The notes below the pieces were generated by a model. It was not told the origin of the DNA and ran no database searches. It saw nothing but the letters and a program-made list of their open reading frames with translations. A stretch of 45,550 nt of DNA, taken from NCBI GenBank assembly GCA_029624765.1, contig JARSSO010000053.1, positions 1 to 45,550 on the forward strand, in the 5' to 3' direction. Origin of the DNA: Candidatus Contendibacter sp. GTDB taxonomy: Bacteria; Pseudomonadota; Gammaproteobacteria; Competibacterales; Competibacteraceae. The translations under genes were made by a program, and so were the position numbers. Positions within the stretch are counted from its first letter, which is position 1, and each line of letters opens with the position of its first letter. Of this stretch, positions 8,414 through 18,951 are shown one piece after another.

Positions 8414-9015
8414 GCCAGCCGGCCGTTGTGGAATACCAGATGGGGATCGGCCTCCGGGTCACAATGCCGGCGGATGCGGCTGATCGCGGCGAACGGCACT
8501 TCAATCCGCCAGATCCGCCGCGTCGGCATCTCCAGCAGCTGGCGCAGGATCATGCGGATGGCGCCGCCGTGCGTCACCAACAAGACATGGCGACGGTGGT
8601 ACCGCCGCATCAGTTCGTCCCAGGCTTGGCGGATGCGCCGGTCGAAGTCTTCGACCGGCTCGCCGCCGGGGATTGGATGCGCCACCGGGTCGCGCCAGAA
8701 TCGCGCGATCGCCAGTGGCTCGGTCGCGTGAACCTCGGCGACCGCCCGTCCCTCCCAGACGCCGAAGCTGATTTCGCTGAAGTCGGCGACGATCTCCAGC
8801 GGCCGGTCCAGGCGCTCGGCCAGTTCGCGGGCGAACGCGGCGCAGCGGATCAGCGGCGAAGCGATCACCGCTTCCCAGTCTCGGTAGTCGCCGACCGCCG
8901 CGCGCATCTGCTCCCAGCCAACCGGGCTGAGCGGATCGTCCACCGATCCCCGAAACATCTGACCGCCTTCCGGTTCGCCGTGCCGCAGCAGGTCCACCAC
9001 AGTGAAGTCGCTCAT
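8410..9015 (-). CDS. cobC: Alpha-ribazole phosphatase / histidine phosphatase family protein
   Basis: This histidine phosphatase would remove the 5' phosphate of alpha-ribazole phosphate or of adenosylcobalamin phosphate. The 201-residue protein has the catalytic [10 protein letters not shown] with R11 and H12, then [18 protein letters not shown] (the family second-arginine region), WEGRAVAEV, and VTHGGAIRM with the second catalytic histidine near 152. The frame is open 66 codons further upstream, but the ATG at 9015 overlaps the cobT stop by 4 bp, like the other joints of this operon. Family members are broadly similar, so the assignment rests largely on the neighbours. Confidence 0.85.
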   Translation of the reverse strand: MSDFTVVDLLRHGEPEGGQMFRGSVDDPLSPVGWEQMRAAVGDYRDWEAVIASPLIRCAAFARELAERLDRPLEIVADFSEISFGVWEGRAVAEVHATEPLAIARFWRDPVAHPIPGGEPVEDFDRRIRQAWDELMRRYHRRHVLLVTHGGAIRMILRQLLEMPTRRIWRIEVPFAAISRIRRHCDPEADPHLVFHNGRLA

Positions 9016-10055
9016 GCCCGCGAAACCCCGGCTTCGGCGAAGGTGGCCATGTCGGCGTGCAGGGCGGCGGCGGCGCGCAGGATCGGCATGGCCACCGCCG
9101 CGCCGCTGCCTTCGCCCAGCCGCATTTCCAGGTCGAGCAGCGGTTTCGCCGCCAGCGCGTCCAGCAACTGGCGGTGGCCAGGCTCGGCGGAACAGTGCGA
9201 ATAAAAGAGCCAAACCGCCAGTTCCGGGCGCAATCGCACCGCAGCCAGGGCGGCGGCGGTGGCAATGAAGCCGTCCACCACCGCTGGCAGGCCCAGTTGG
9301 CCACAGCGCAGATAGGCGCCGGCCAGCGCGGCGATCTCGAAACCGCCCAGTCGTTGCAGCGCGGTCAGCGGCTGGTCGCCGCGATGCCGCGCCAGCGCCC
9401 GTTCGATCACCAGCGCCTTGCGACCGACGCCGGCGGCGTCCAGACCGGCGCCGGGGCCAGCCAGGCGCGCGGCGGGCAGGCCAAGCAGCGCGCAGGCGAT
9501 GGCGGCGGCGCTGGTGGTGTTGCCGATGCCCATTTCACCGCCGACGAACAGTCGCGCGCCGTTGATCACCGCCCGCTCGGCGGCGTCGTGACCGGCCGCC
9601 AGCGCATCATGCAATTGGTCCACCGTCATCGCCGGTTCGCGCACGAAGTTGGCGGTGCCCGGCCCGACCCTGGCGTCCAGCACGCCCGGCAGTTCCTCCA
9701 GCGGTTGCACGGTGCCGACGTTGACCACCTCCAGCCGCGCCTCCCAGGTCCGGGCCAGCACGCTGATGGCCGCGCCACCCCGGGCGAAGTTGCGCACCAT
9801 TTCGGCGGTGACCACCTGCGGGAAGGCGGAAACGCCCTCGGTCACCACGCCGTGATCGCCGGCGAACACCGTGATCCACACCTTGTCCACGCGCGGCCGT
9901 TGAACGCCCTGCATCGCGGCCAGGGTGACGCCCAGTTCCTCCAGCCGGCCCAGCGAACCGGGCGGCTTGGTCAATTGCGCCTGCCGGTCGCGGGCGGCGG
10001 CCAGGACGGTGGCGTCGAGAGTGGCGATGGGAGCGTCGTACCAGTGATGGCTCAT
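9012..10055 (-). CDS. cobT: Nicotinate-nucleotide--dimethylbenzimidazole phosphoribosyltransferase
   Basis: CobT transfers the ribose phosphate of nicotinate mononucleotide to 5,6-dimethylbenzimidazole, giving alpha-ribazole phosphate. The 347-residue product has the expected [13 protein letters not shown] near residue 31, [17 protein letters not shown], the conserved [13 protein letters not shown], and the C-terminal [17 protein letters not shown] carrying the catalytic glutamate region. Length is standard. It overlaps both cobU upstream and cobC downstream by 4 bp. Confidence 0.97.
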   Translation of the reverse strand: MSHHWYDAPIATLDATVLAAARDRQAQLTKPPGSLGRLEELGVTLAAMQGVQRPRVDKVWITVFAGDHGVVTEGVSAFPQVVTAEMVRNFARGGAAISVLARTWEARLEVVNVGTVQPLEELPGVLDARVGPGTANFVREPAMTVDQLHDALAAGHDAAERAVINGARLFVGGEMGIGNTTSAAAIACALLGLPAARLAGPGAGLDAAGVGRKALVIERALARHRGDQPLTALQRLGGFEIAALAGAYLRCGQLGLPAVVDGFIATAAALAAVRLRPELAVWLFYSHCSAEPGHRQLLDALAAKPLLDLEMRLGEGSGAAVAMPILRAAAALHADMATFAEAGVSRA

Positions 10056-10570
10056 GCGGGACAGTCCTTGAGGGTGAGAGGGAGACCGGCGATCACGAAG
10101 CTGACCCGGTCGCAGCGGTCGGCGACGGTCTGGTGCAGGCGGCCGGCTTCGTCGCGAAACCGGCGGGCCAGCGGGTTGACGGGCACGATGCCCTGGCCGA
10201 CTTCGTTGCTGACCAGCAGGAGATGGCCGGGCAAGGTGGGGAGCACGGTCAACAGGGCCTGGGTTTCGGCGGCCAGCGCGGCGTCGCCGACGGCCAGCAG
10301 ATTACCCAGCCAAAGCGTCAGGCAGTCCACCAGCAGGCAGCGGTTCGGGGCGGCGTGGGCACGCAGGGCGGCGGCCAGCGCCAGCGGTTCCTCGACCAGC
10401 GCCCAGTGGCCAGGCCGTTCGGCGCGGTGGCGGGCGATACGCTCGGCCATCTCGGCGTCGCCCGCCTGGGCGGTCGCGAGGTAAGTGACGCCAAGGCCGC
10501 TGTCGGTGGCCCGGCGCTGGGCAAAGGCGCTCTTGCCCGAGCGGGCGCCGCCGAGAATGAATTCTTTCAT
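10052..10570 (-). CDS. cobU: Adenosylcobinamide kinase / adenosylcobinamide-phosphate guanylyltransferase
   Basis: This bifunctional enzyme phosphorylates adenosylcobinamide and then activates it with GTP. The 172-residue protein has the P-loop GGARSGKS at residues 7-14 and the segment [14 protein letters not shown], whose histidine (about residue 48) corresponds to the guanylylated His of the Salmonella enzyme. [21 protein letters not shown] is the family C-terminal motif. It is the first gene of the cob operon, preceded by a 413-bp divergent intergenic region in which I could not recognise a cobalamin riboswitch. Confidence 0.95.
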   Translation of the reverse strand: MKEFILGGARSGKSAFAQRRATDSGLGVTYLATAQAGDAEMAERIARHRAERPGHWALVEEPLALAAALRAHAAPNRCLLVDCLTLWLGNLLAVGDAALAAETQALLTVLPTLPGHLLLVSNEVGQGIVPVNPLARRFRDEAGRLHQTVADRCDRVSFVIAGLPLTLKDCPA

Positions 10571-10751
10571 GCCGATGGGTTCTGGGTTTGCATGATCGCC
10601 CCTTGCGGGCGGGCGCGGCCTATTATCGTTGATTTCGGCGGATTGCCAAACCGGGCGGACCCCGGACGGCCACGAAGCCGGTCATCTTCAATCCCGTCGC
10701 CAAGGTTGCGGCTCCCGATGCCCCGTTTCGATACGATAACCAGGCTTTTAT

Positions 10752-10779
10752 TTGACCCAGCGGCGTGCCGTGCTATACC
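10752..10779 (+). promoter_or_regulatory. Predicted sigma-70 promoter for the first diguanylate cyclase
   Basis: TTGACC (10752-10757) and TATACC (10774-10779) are 16 bp apart. They match the consensus 5/6 and 4/6. The predicted transcript starts about 200 nt before the GTG start of the cyclase, implying a long leader. Confidence 0.45.
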
Positions 10780-10983
10780 TAAAAATCATCGGGGTATTAT
10801 CATTGCAAAATCCCCGGTGAATGATTGGGCCAACGTGGAGTGATTTCGTGGCGCTCGACAACCGTTCCGAGAATGGCGACGAACCGGAACCCGCCAGAAA
10901 ACCTTTCAAGCCTGGCGTGGCGGCCCGAACCAAGCGTTGAAAGCTGGGGCGGCTCGACGAATGTCAGCCCTGGAGGAAGTAAG
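10780..10983 (+). other. Long 5' leader of the first diguanylate cyclase, partly duplicated before the second copy
   Basis: No gene is supported here. The proximal part (about 10871-10983) aligns with 12360-12469 before the second cyclase, sharing CGGCCCGAACCA, TGACGAAT or CGACGAAT, and CCTGGAGG, at roughly 70 percent by eye. The duplication therefore included the leader. In copy 1 CTTTCAA (10908-10914) can pair with TTGAAAG about 35 nt downstream, but copy 2 does not preserve this pairing. I do not recognise a known riboswitch class. The rest of the gap towards cobU (10571-10751) shows nothing I can name. Confidence 0.4.
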
Positions 10984-12039
10984 GTGAGTTTGACCGAGCG
11001 AGACAAGCAAGCGGCCCCTCGCCCCGATCAAGGCGTCGACCAGGAACTGGCGGCGATGTTGGGCGAAGTCCATGCCGTGCTAGAGTGGGCGACGCGCAAG
11101 GGCGATCTGGCCACCAATCTGTTTTCCAAGCCGGCCGACATCCTGGACCTGATCCTGGATGTCATCCCTCAAGGCATCGTGATGGTGGACAGCGTCTACC
11201 GCACCCTGGCGTTCAACCGTCCCATGTTCGACATTTTCCGCCTGCCCCCAGGCACGTTCCATATCGGCATGGATTTTCGCGACGTGCTGCGCGTCTGGGC
11301 GCGCTACACCGGACAAACCGATGAGATGCTCAAACGGGCCATCGACGAATTGGATATCCGGGAGCCTTTCTTGTTCGAATTTCCGCAGGACATTCGCGGG
11401 GAACCACGCTGGTGCCTGCTGACCCACACGCCGTTGTCGGGCGGCGGCTTCGTGCGCACCTTTACCGACATCACCGAGCGCAAGCGGCTGGAACACGAGC
11501 TGGAACGCCTGTCGCAAGTGGACTCGCTCACCGGCGCCATGACCCGCCGGGCTTTCGACCGGCGACTTGTTGAGGAAATCGAGCGCGCCCGGCGCTTTGG
11601 CCACCCCCTGACCCTGCTGGTGGCCGATCTGGACCACTTCAAGCACGTCAACGACACCCGGGGCCATCACGCCGGCGACGTGGCTCTGCGCGGCTTCGTG
11701 GCCGTGTGCCAACAGGAATTTCGAAAGCTCGATCTGGTGGGGCGCCTCGGTGGGGAAGAGTTTGCGCTGCTGCTACCCGATACCGGAATCGACCCCGCCA
11801 TGGTCGCCGCGGAACGGCTACGCGAGGCCGTGGCCCGACGCTCCATCGATCCCGGCGTCCCAGGACAGGAATTTCACATCACCGTGAGTATCGGCGTCGC
11901 CCAACTGCGCGCCTCGGACAATGCCGAGACACTCCCCCAAAGGGCCGATCAAGCCCTGTACGCCGCCAAGGCCGCCGGACGCAACACCGTCCGGCGCGAA
12001 CCGGGCGTGGTTCGCGAACCACGCGGCGAGGCTGGATAA
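10984..12039 (+). CDS. PAS-GGDEF diguanylate cyclase, copy 1
   Basis: The predicted enzyme makes cyclic di-GMP from two GTP. The GTG at 10984 is chosen because the sequence following it (gtgagtttgaccgagcgag) is the same as at the second copy and a GGAGG lies 7 nt upstream; a longer in-frame ATG extension is not matched in copy 2. Of 351 residues, about 45-165 form a PAS domain ([16 protein letters not shown] to [11 protein letters not shown]). The GGDEF domain begins at [15 protein letters not shown] and carries the catalytic [15 protein letters not shown], with an RxxD inhibitory-site pattern (RKLD) five residues before GGEEF. No membrane segment, so cytosolic. Tandem with a nearly identical paralogue. 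Confidence 0.92.
   Translation: MSLTERDKQAAPRPDQGVDQELAAMLGEVHAVLEWATRKGDLATNLFSKPADILDLILDVIPQGIVMVDSVYRTLAFNRPMFDIFRLPPGTFHIGMDFRDVLRVWARYTGQTDEMLKRAIDELDIREPFLFEFPQDIRGEPRWCLLTHTPLSGGGFVRTFTDITERKRLEHELERLSQVDSLTGAMTRRAFDRRLVEEIERARRFGHPLTLLVADLDHFKHVNDTRGHHAGDVALRGFVAVCQQEFRKLDLVGRLGGEEFALLLPDTGIDPAMVAAERLREAVARRSIDPGVPGQEFHITVSIGVAQLRASDNAETLPQRADQALYAAKAAGRNTVRREPGVVREPRGEAG
11200..11710 (+). repeat. 511-bp perfect direct repeat, copy A
   Basis: This stretch is identical base for base with 12686-13196 (offset 1486). It spans most of the PAS domain and the first half of the GGDEF domain. Flanking coding sequence on both sides differs between the two genes at many positions, so the identity is bounded sharply. 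Confidence 0.95.
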
Positions 12040-12142
12040 CCTCCAGCCGGCTTGGCGAGCAAAAACTTTCCCCGCGATACCAGGTTCGCAAGAACCGTCG
12101 ACAATGACCGTATGGTGAACCGTCGTTCTCGACTGTTATTTA

Positions 12143-12172
12143 TTGTAAACAAACCTGGATTCTTCGTATAAA
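12143..12172 (+). promoter_or_regulatory. Predicted sigma-70 promoter for the second diguanylate cyclase
   Basis: TTGTAA (12143-12148) and TATAAA (12167-12172) are spaced by 18 bp in an AT-rich pocket of the 430-bp gap between the two cyclases (12040-12469). The rest of the gap holds a GGAAATTTCC palindrome at 12297-12306 and, from about 12360, the leader shared with copy 1. No gene is supported in the gap. Confidence 0.4.
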
Positions 12173-12469
12173 TTCTAAGTCATTGGTGTATAGTAAATAC
12201 AGTGTTCCTATCTGGATCGTGGGATCGCGGTCGCGCACCATCCTAGCGCTGCACCTGTCTGTCGATGAACAGAGCGTCATCTCCCCTCTGATAAAGGGAA
12301 ATTTCCATAACCCACATGGGAGCACCATGGAATAGTCGTTGGTTGATCACCGTCCAGGGGAATGATAATGAATCAGAGCCGTCTGAAAATCTTTACAGGC
12401 CCGGTGTGACGGCCCGAACCAGGCATTGAGAGCTGTGGGCTTGACGAATTTCAATCCTGGAGGGGGAGC

Positions 12470-13519
12470 GTGAGTTTGACCGAGCGAGACGAGCAAGAAG
12501 CCCCTCGCCCCGATCAAGACGTTGGCCAGGAGCTAACGGCGATGTTGCGCGAGGCCCATGCCGCGCTAGGTTGGGCCATGCACAAGGGTGACCTCGCCGC
12601 CAATCTGCTTTCCAAGCCGGCCGACATCCTGTATCTGATCCTGGATATGATCCCCCAAGGCATCGTGATGGTGGACAGCGCCTATCGCACCCTGGCGTTC
12701 AACCGTCCCATGTTCGACATTTTCCGCCTGCCCCCAGGCACGTTCCATATCGGCATGGATTTTCGCGACGTGCTGCGCGTCTGGGCGCGCTACACCGGAC
12801 AAACCGATGAGATGCTCAAACGGGCCATCGACGAATTGGATATCCGGGAGCCTTTCTTGTTCGAATTTCCGCAGGACATTCGCGGGGAACCACGCTGGTG
12901 CCTGCTGACCCACACGCCGTTGTCGGGCGGCGGCTTCGTGCGCACCTTTACCGACATCACCGAGCGCAAGCGGCTGGAACACGAGCTGGAACGCCTGTCG
13001 CAAGTGGACTCGCTCACCGGCGCCATGACCCGCCGGGCTTTCGACCGGCGACTTGTTGAGGAAATCGAGCGCGCCCGGCGCTTTGGCCACCCCCTGACCC
13101 TGCTGGTGGCCGATCTGGACCACTTCAAGCACGTCAACGACACCCGGGGCCATCACGCCGGCGACGTGGCTCTGCGCGGCTTCGTGGCCGTGTGCCGGCG
13201 GGAACTCCGAAAATACGACCTGGTGGGGCGTCTCGGTGGCGAAGAATTCGCCCTCCTGTTGCCCGACACCGGCATCGACGTCGCCGTGGTCACGGCCGAG
13301 CGGCTACGCGAGACCGTGGCCCAAGCCCCCATCGACCCCAGCGTCCCCGGATCGCCATTTCACATCACCGTCAGCATCGGCGTTGCCCAACTGCGCGCCT
13401 CCGATGACGCCAGTACCCTGGTCCAGAGGGCCGATCAAGCCCTGTACGCGGCCAAGACCGCCGGGCGCAACGGCGTCCGGCGCGAAGCGGGCGAGATCAG
13501 CTCCGCAGCGCCGCGATGA
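12470..13519 (+). CDS. PAS-GGDEF diguanylate cyclase, copy 2
   Basis: This paralogue of the upstream cyclase has 349 residues and the same layout: a variable N-terminal 70 residues, PAS domain, then GGDEF with [15 protein letters not shown] and an RxxD pattern (RKYD) before it. The N- and C-terminal parts differ from copy 1 at many positions, while residues about 73-242 are encoded by identical DNA. GTG start with GGAGGGGGAG just upstream. The 3' end overlaps the end of the convergent aroE by 23 bp. Since both copies retain catalytic and inhibitory motifs, both are predicted active; differences lie in the N-terminal segment and the distal GGDEF part. Confidence 0.92.
   Translation: MSLTERDEQEAPRPDQDVGQELTAMLREAHAALGWAMHKGDLAANLLSKPADILYLILDMIPQGIVMVDSAYRTLAFNRPMFDIFRLPPGTFHIGMDFRDVLRVWARYTGQTDEMLKRAIDELDIREPFLFEFPQDIRGEPRWCLLTHTPLSGGGFVRTFTDITERKRLEHELERLSQVDSLTGAMTRRAFDRRLVEEIERARRFGHPLTLLVADLDHFKHVNDTRGHHAGDVALRGFVAVCRRELRKYDLVGRLGGEEFALLLPDTGIDVAVVTAERLRETVAQAPIDPSVPGSPFHITVSIGVAQLRASDDASTLVQRADQALYAAKTAGRNGVRREAGEISSAAPR
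12686..13196 (+). repeat. 511-bp perfect direct repeat, copy B
   Basis: Identical with 11200-11710. The last mismatch before the block is a C/T difference one base upstream (11199 versus 12685). Identity ends at the codon after GCCGTGTGCC. Confidence 0.95.
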
Positions 13520-14318
13520 CCGGCCTGGTTTCGGGCCAAACCCCGCGCCACCGCTGGAACGCTTCCGCCGCCTGTTCCACCAGCATTCCCAGACCATCCA
13601 GGGACTGGACCGCACCCTGTTCCCGCCCCCAGCGCACGAAGGCGGTCGGCTCGCGTCCGTACATCAGGTCGTAGCACCAGCCGTCCGCCGCCAGCACCCC
13701 ATCCGGCAGCGGCGGCACGGCATCGGCCAAGCCGGCGGCCGTGGCATTGACGATCAGATCGAACGACCGCCCCGCCAGATCGGTGAAGCCGCAACCGGTC
13801 ACCGGCCCCAGATCGCCGAACCGCAACGCCAATTCGGCCGCCTTGCTGGCGGTGCGGTTGGCGATGACCAGTTGCGCCGGCTGTTCCGCCAGCAAGGGCT
13901 GCAACACCCCGCGCGCCGCGCCACCCGCGCCCAGCAGCAGGATGCGCCGGCCCGCCAGCGCGCAACCATGGTTGATCTTGAGGTCGCGCACCAGTCCCGG
14001 CCCGTCGGTGTTGTCGCCCCGCGCGCCGGTTGGTTCAAAACTCAGGGTGTTGACCGCGCCGGCCCGCTCGGCGCGGGCGCTGAGCACGTCGGCGAATACC
14101 CAGGCGTCCTGTTTGAACGGGACGGTGACGTTCAAACCCTTGCCGCCGGCATCCCGAAACGCCCGCGCCGCCGCCGCGAACCCGCCTGGCTCCACCAGAA
14201 TGGCGCGGTACTCCAAATGCTGGCCGGTCTGGGCCGCGAACAGGGTATGAATGCGCGGTGACTGGCTGTGGGCGATGGGATTGCCCATCACCGCGTATTG
14301 ATCGAGTTGCGTCGTCAT
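13497..14318 (-). CDS. aroE: Shikimate 5-dehydrogenase
   Basis: AroE reduces 3-dehydroshikimate to shikimate with NADPH in the aromatic amino acid pathway. The 273-residue protein has the substrate-binding start [17 protein letters not shown], the catalytic Lys region [12 protein letters not shown], the NADP fold [10 protein letters not shown], the cofactor-binding IANRT, and the C-terminal [14 protein letters not shown]. The ATG at 14318 is preferred to a longer in-frame extension of 23 codons. It lies 4 bp after the upstream hypothetical gene, in a hemB-hypothetical-aroE operon, and its 3' end overlaps the convergent cyclase gene by 23 bp. Confidence 0.96.
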   Translation of the reverse strand: MTTQLDQYAVMGNPIAHSQSPRIHTLFAAQTGQHLEYRAILVEPGGFAAAARAFRDAGGKGLNVTVPFKQDAWVFADVLSARAERAGAVNTLSFEPTGARGDNTDGPGLVRDLKINHGCALAGRRILLLGAGGAARGVLQPLLAEQPAQLVIANRTASKAAELALRFGDLGPVTGCGFTDLAGRSFDLIVNATAAGLADAVPPLPDGVLAADGWCYDLMYGREPTAFVRWGREQGAVQSLDGLGMLVEQAAEAFQRWRGVWPETRPVIAALRS

Positions 14319-14322
14319 GTTC

Positions 14323-16067
<1,745 letters not shown>

Positions 16068-16149
16068 TCAAAGTGAGGTGGGAATTATAACCCAAGCTGC
16101 TACCGCCCTCGTTTCGACCACTTCCAACCGTTGCCGGGAAATTTCACTC

Positions 16150-16965
16150 ATGATCGATCCGCTGCATTACGAATCCACCCTCCGCCTGGGCTGTTTCCTG
16201 GCCGTGCTGGTTCTGATGATGGGGTGGGAATGGCGCCAGCCGCGTCGATTACTGAGTTTGCCACGCGCCCGGCGCTGGCCGGCCAATCTCGGCGTCGTCG
16301 CGGTGGATACCGTGGTATTGCGGCTGGTATTCCCGGTGCTGGCGGTCGGCGCGGCGGGACTGGCGGAAGCGAAGAGCTGGGGTCTGTTCCATGTGCTCGA
16401 TGTGCCGTTTGGGCTGGCCTTCGTCGCCTCCCTGTTACTGCTGGACCTGACCATCTACGCCCAGCACGTGTTGTTCCACAAGCTGCCGTTACTATGGCGG
16501 CTGCACCGGATGCACCATACCGACCTGGATTTCGATGTCACCACCGCCCTGCGCTTTCATCCACTGGAAATCGTGCTGTCCATGCTGATCAAGCTGGCGG
16601 TGGTCGTGCTTCTGGGCACGCCGCCGCTGGCGGTACTGCTGTTCGAGGTGATCCTGAACGCCACCGCGATGTTCAACCACGGCAACGTTCGCCTGCCGCT
16701 CAAGCTGGACCGCGCCTTGCGGTGGGTACTGGTCACGCCCGACATGCACCGGGTTCATCATTCGGCGCGGCCGGAGGAGACCGACAGCAACTTTGGTTTC
16801 AACCTGCCGTGGTGGGACCGGCTGTTCGGGACTTATCGGGACCAGCCCCGCGATGGCCACGCCGGGATGACCATCGGGCTGGAGTATTTCCGCGACCGGC
16901 GGGCGACCACGCTAACGGGGTTGTTGGCGCAACCGTTTCTGAATGAACGGCGGCCGGTGACCTGA
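16150..16965 (+). CDS. Sterol desaturase / fatty acid hydroxylase family protein
   Basis: This is a membrane di-iron enzyme family that hydroxylates or desaturates lipids; the substrate here is unknown. The 271-residue protein has about four membrane segments in its first 150 residues and the His-box motifs HVLFHKLPLLWRLHRMHH, then a histidine in LRFHPLEI, and HRVHHSARPEETDSNFG followed by WWDRLFGTY. The spacing fits the family. ATG at 16150, since the longer upstream reading frame runs back over the hemB promoter region. It is convergent with uup, 11 bp apart. Confidence 0.9.
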   Translation: MIDPLHYESTLRLGCFLAVLVLMMGWEWRQPRRLLSLPRARRWPANLGVVAVDTVVLRLVFPVLAVGAAGLAEAKSWGLFHVLDVPFGLAFVASLLLLDLTIYAQHVLFHKLPLLWRLHRMHHTDLDFDVTTALRFHPLEIVLSMLIKLAVVVLLGTPPLAVLLFEVILNATAMFNHGNVRLPLKLDRALRWVLVTPDMHRVHHSARPEETDSNFGFNLPWWDRLFGTYRDQPRDGHAGMTIGLEYFRDRRATTLTGLLAQPFLNERRPVT

Positions 16966-16976
16966 AGGCGTCGGGT

Positions 16977-18869
16977 TCACCGCTCCCGCGCTTCCAACGC
17001 TTCCCAACGCCCGTAGGCCGCTTCCAGTTCCGTCTCCAAGGCCCGCAATTCCTCCATGCGTCGGGTGATCGCCGCCGCTTCCTGCTTGTAAAAGGCGGGG
17101 TCGGCGGTCAGGGCGTGCAAGTCCCGCTGCCGTTGTTCCAGTTCCTCGATGCGGATCGGTAGCCGCTCCAGTTCTCGCCGTTCGTTGTAGCTGAGCTTCC
17201 CGGACGCAACCGGTTTCGGCGGGCGAGCGACCGGCTTGGGTTCCGGTTTCGGCTTGGCGACCACCACCGGCGCTGGCGCGGGCCGCTGACGCAGCCAGTC
17301 GGTGTAGCCGCCGACGTATTCGCGGATGCCGCCGCTCTCGAACACCAGGCAACTGGTCGCCACATTGTCCAGAAACGCCCGGTCGTGGCTGACCAGCAGC
17401 AGGGTGCCGGTGTAATCCAGCAACAGTTCTTCCAGCAGTTCCAGCGTTTCCAGGTCGAGATCGTTGGTCGGTTCGTCCATGACCAACAGGTTCGCGGGCT
17501 TGGTGAACAGCCGCGCCAGCAACAGCCGGTTGCGCTCGCCGCCGGACAGCGATTTGACCGGGGAGCGCGCCCGCTGGGCGGTGAACAGGAAATCGCCCAG
17601 GTAACCGATGACATGGCGGCGCTGGCCGTGGATTTCGAGGGTTTCCCGCCCGCCCGCGACGCTGTCCAGCACGGTTTGTTCCGGGTCCAGTTGCTCGCGC
17701 AGTTGATCGAAATAGGCGATTTCCAGCCTGGTCCCATGCCGGACCTGGCCGGCGTCCGGCGGCAAGCGTCCCAGCAGCAGATTCAGCAGGGTGCTTTTAC
17801 CACAACCGTTGGGACCAATCAGGCCGATGCGGTCGCCGCGCAGGATGCGGACCGAGAAATCGCGGATCAGCGGTTCGCCCTGCCAGGCGTAGCTGACGCT
17901 TTGCGCCTCGATCACCAGCTTGCCGGACAGTTCCGCCTGCTCCAGCGCGAAGCTGGCCTTGCCGAGTTGCTCGCGGCGCTGGCGGCGTTCCTCGCGCAAA
18001 GCCAGCAAGGCCCGCACCCGCCCTTCGTTACGGGTGCGCCGGGCCTTGATGCCCTGGCGAATCCACGCTTCTTCCTGGGCCAGATTCTTGTCGAACTTGG
18101 CGTTATGGCGGGCTTCGACTTCCAGCAGCGCGGCTTTCTTCTCCAGGAACGCGGCGTAATCTCCCGGCCACGAAGTCAGCAAGCCGCGATCCAGTTCCAG
18201 CAAGCGGGTCGCCAGCCGTTGCAGCAGGGCGCGGTCGTGGGTGACGAACAGCAGCCCACCGCGAAATTCCAGCAGTTCGTCCTCCAACCACTGGATAGTT
18301 TCCAGGTCGAGATGGTTGGTCGGCTCGTCCAGCAGCAGCACGTCAGGGTCGCGGACCAGCGCCCGTCCCAGCAGCACCCGCCGCCGCCAGCCGCCGGACA
18401 GTTCCGCCAGTGGCGTATCGGCGGGCAATTGCAGACGGCTGATCACGGTTTCGACCCGTTGTTGCCAACGCCAGCCGTCGCACGCTTCCAGTTCGTGTTG
18501 CAACTGTTCCATCCGCCGCATCCATTCCGGCGTATGGTCATGAGCCAGGCGCAGCGCGGCGTCGTGGTAGTCGGCCAACAGATTACCCAACCCTTCCAGC
18601 CCACCGGCGACGATCTCGAACACGGTGGCCGCGGTGTCGGCGGGCAACTCCTGCGCCAGCGTGGCGACGCGCAAGCCGGGTTGACGCCAGAGGTCGCCGC
18701 TGTCGGCCTGAATTTCGCCGGCCAGCAGGCGCAGCAGCGTGGTCTTGCCCGCGCCGTTGCGGCCGATCAGGCAGACCCGCTCGCCGGGATCGAGTTGAAA
18801 GCTGGCGCCGTCCAGCAGCTTTTCGGCGCCGAAGGCGATGGAAAGGTTATCGATGCTCAACAAAGGCAT
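16977..18869 (-). CDS. uup: ABC-F family ATPase Uup
   Basis: Uup is a cytosolic ABC-F ATPase linked to ribosome function and to transposon precise excision and DNA transactions. The 630-residue protein has two ABC domains: Walker A GRNGAGKTT and signature LSGGWRRRV in the first, GPNGCGKST and LSGGERNRL in the second, each with LLLDEPTNHLD or VMDEPTNDLD. The inter-domain linker is basic and helical. The C-terminal 90 residues are a Pro/Lys stretch followed by a coiled coil, as in Uup and unlike EttA. ATG at 18869 gives MPLLSIDNLSIAFG, the natural start of the first ABC domain. Confidence 0.92.
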   Translation of the reverse strand: MPLLSIDNLSIAFGAEKLLDGASFQLDPGERVCLIGRNGAGKTTLLRLLAGEIQADSGDLWRQPGLRVATLAQELPADTAATVFEIVAGGLEGLGNLLADYHDAALRLAHDHTPEWMRRMEQLQHELEACDGWRWQQRVETVISRLQLPADTPLAELSGGWRRRVLLGRALVRDPDVLLLDEPTNHLDLETIQWLEDELLEFRGGLLFVTHDRALLQRLATRLLELDRGLLTSWPGDYAAFLEKKAALLEVEARHNAKFDKNLAQEEAWIRQGIKARRTRNEGRVRALLALREERRQRREQLGKASFALEQAELSGKLVIEAQSVSYAWQGEPLIRDFSVRILRGDRIGLIGPNGCGKSTLLNLLLGRLPPDAGQVRHGTRLEIAYFDQLREQLDPEQTVLDSVAGGRETLEIHGQRRHVIGYLGDFLFTAQRARSPVKSLSGGERNRLLLARLFTKPANLLVMDEPTNDLDLETLELLEELLLDYTGTLLLVSHDRAFLDNVATSCLVFESGGIREYVGGYTDWLRQRPAPAPVVVAKPKPEPKPVARPPKPVASGKLSYNERRELERLPIRIEELEQRQRDLHALTADPAFYKQEAAAITRRMEELRALETELEAAYGRWEALEARER

Positions 18870-18951
18870 GAGGATTCGCGTCCCTACTTGGCGATGAAGG
18901 TGCATAATTATGGATGAAATAAGCCGCTTATCTTGAACGGAGAGCATCCAG

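Noticed and set aside
10571..10850. Possible cobalamin riboswitch before cobU
   Set aside because: By eye I cannot find a convincing B12-box or the conserved core on the minus strand; a covariance search would decide.
10825..10983. Longer ATG start for the first cyclase
   Set aside because: The second copy does not keep this frame open, and both copies share the same GTG start and Shine-Dalgarno region.
17385..18917. A 510-codon frame antisense to uup
   Set aside because: Low-complexity Gln-rich translation complementary to the ABC-F gene; no motif of its own.
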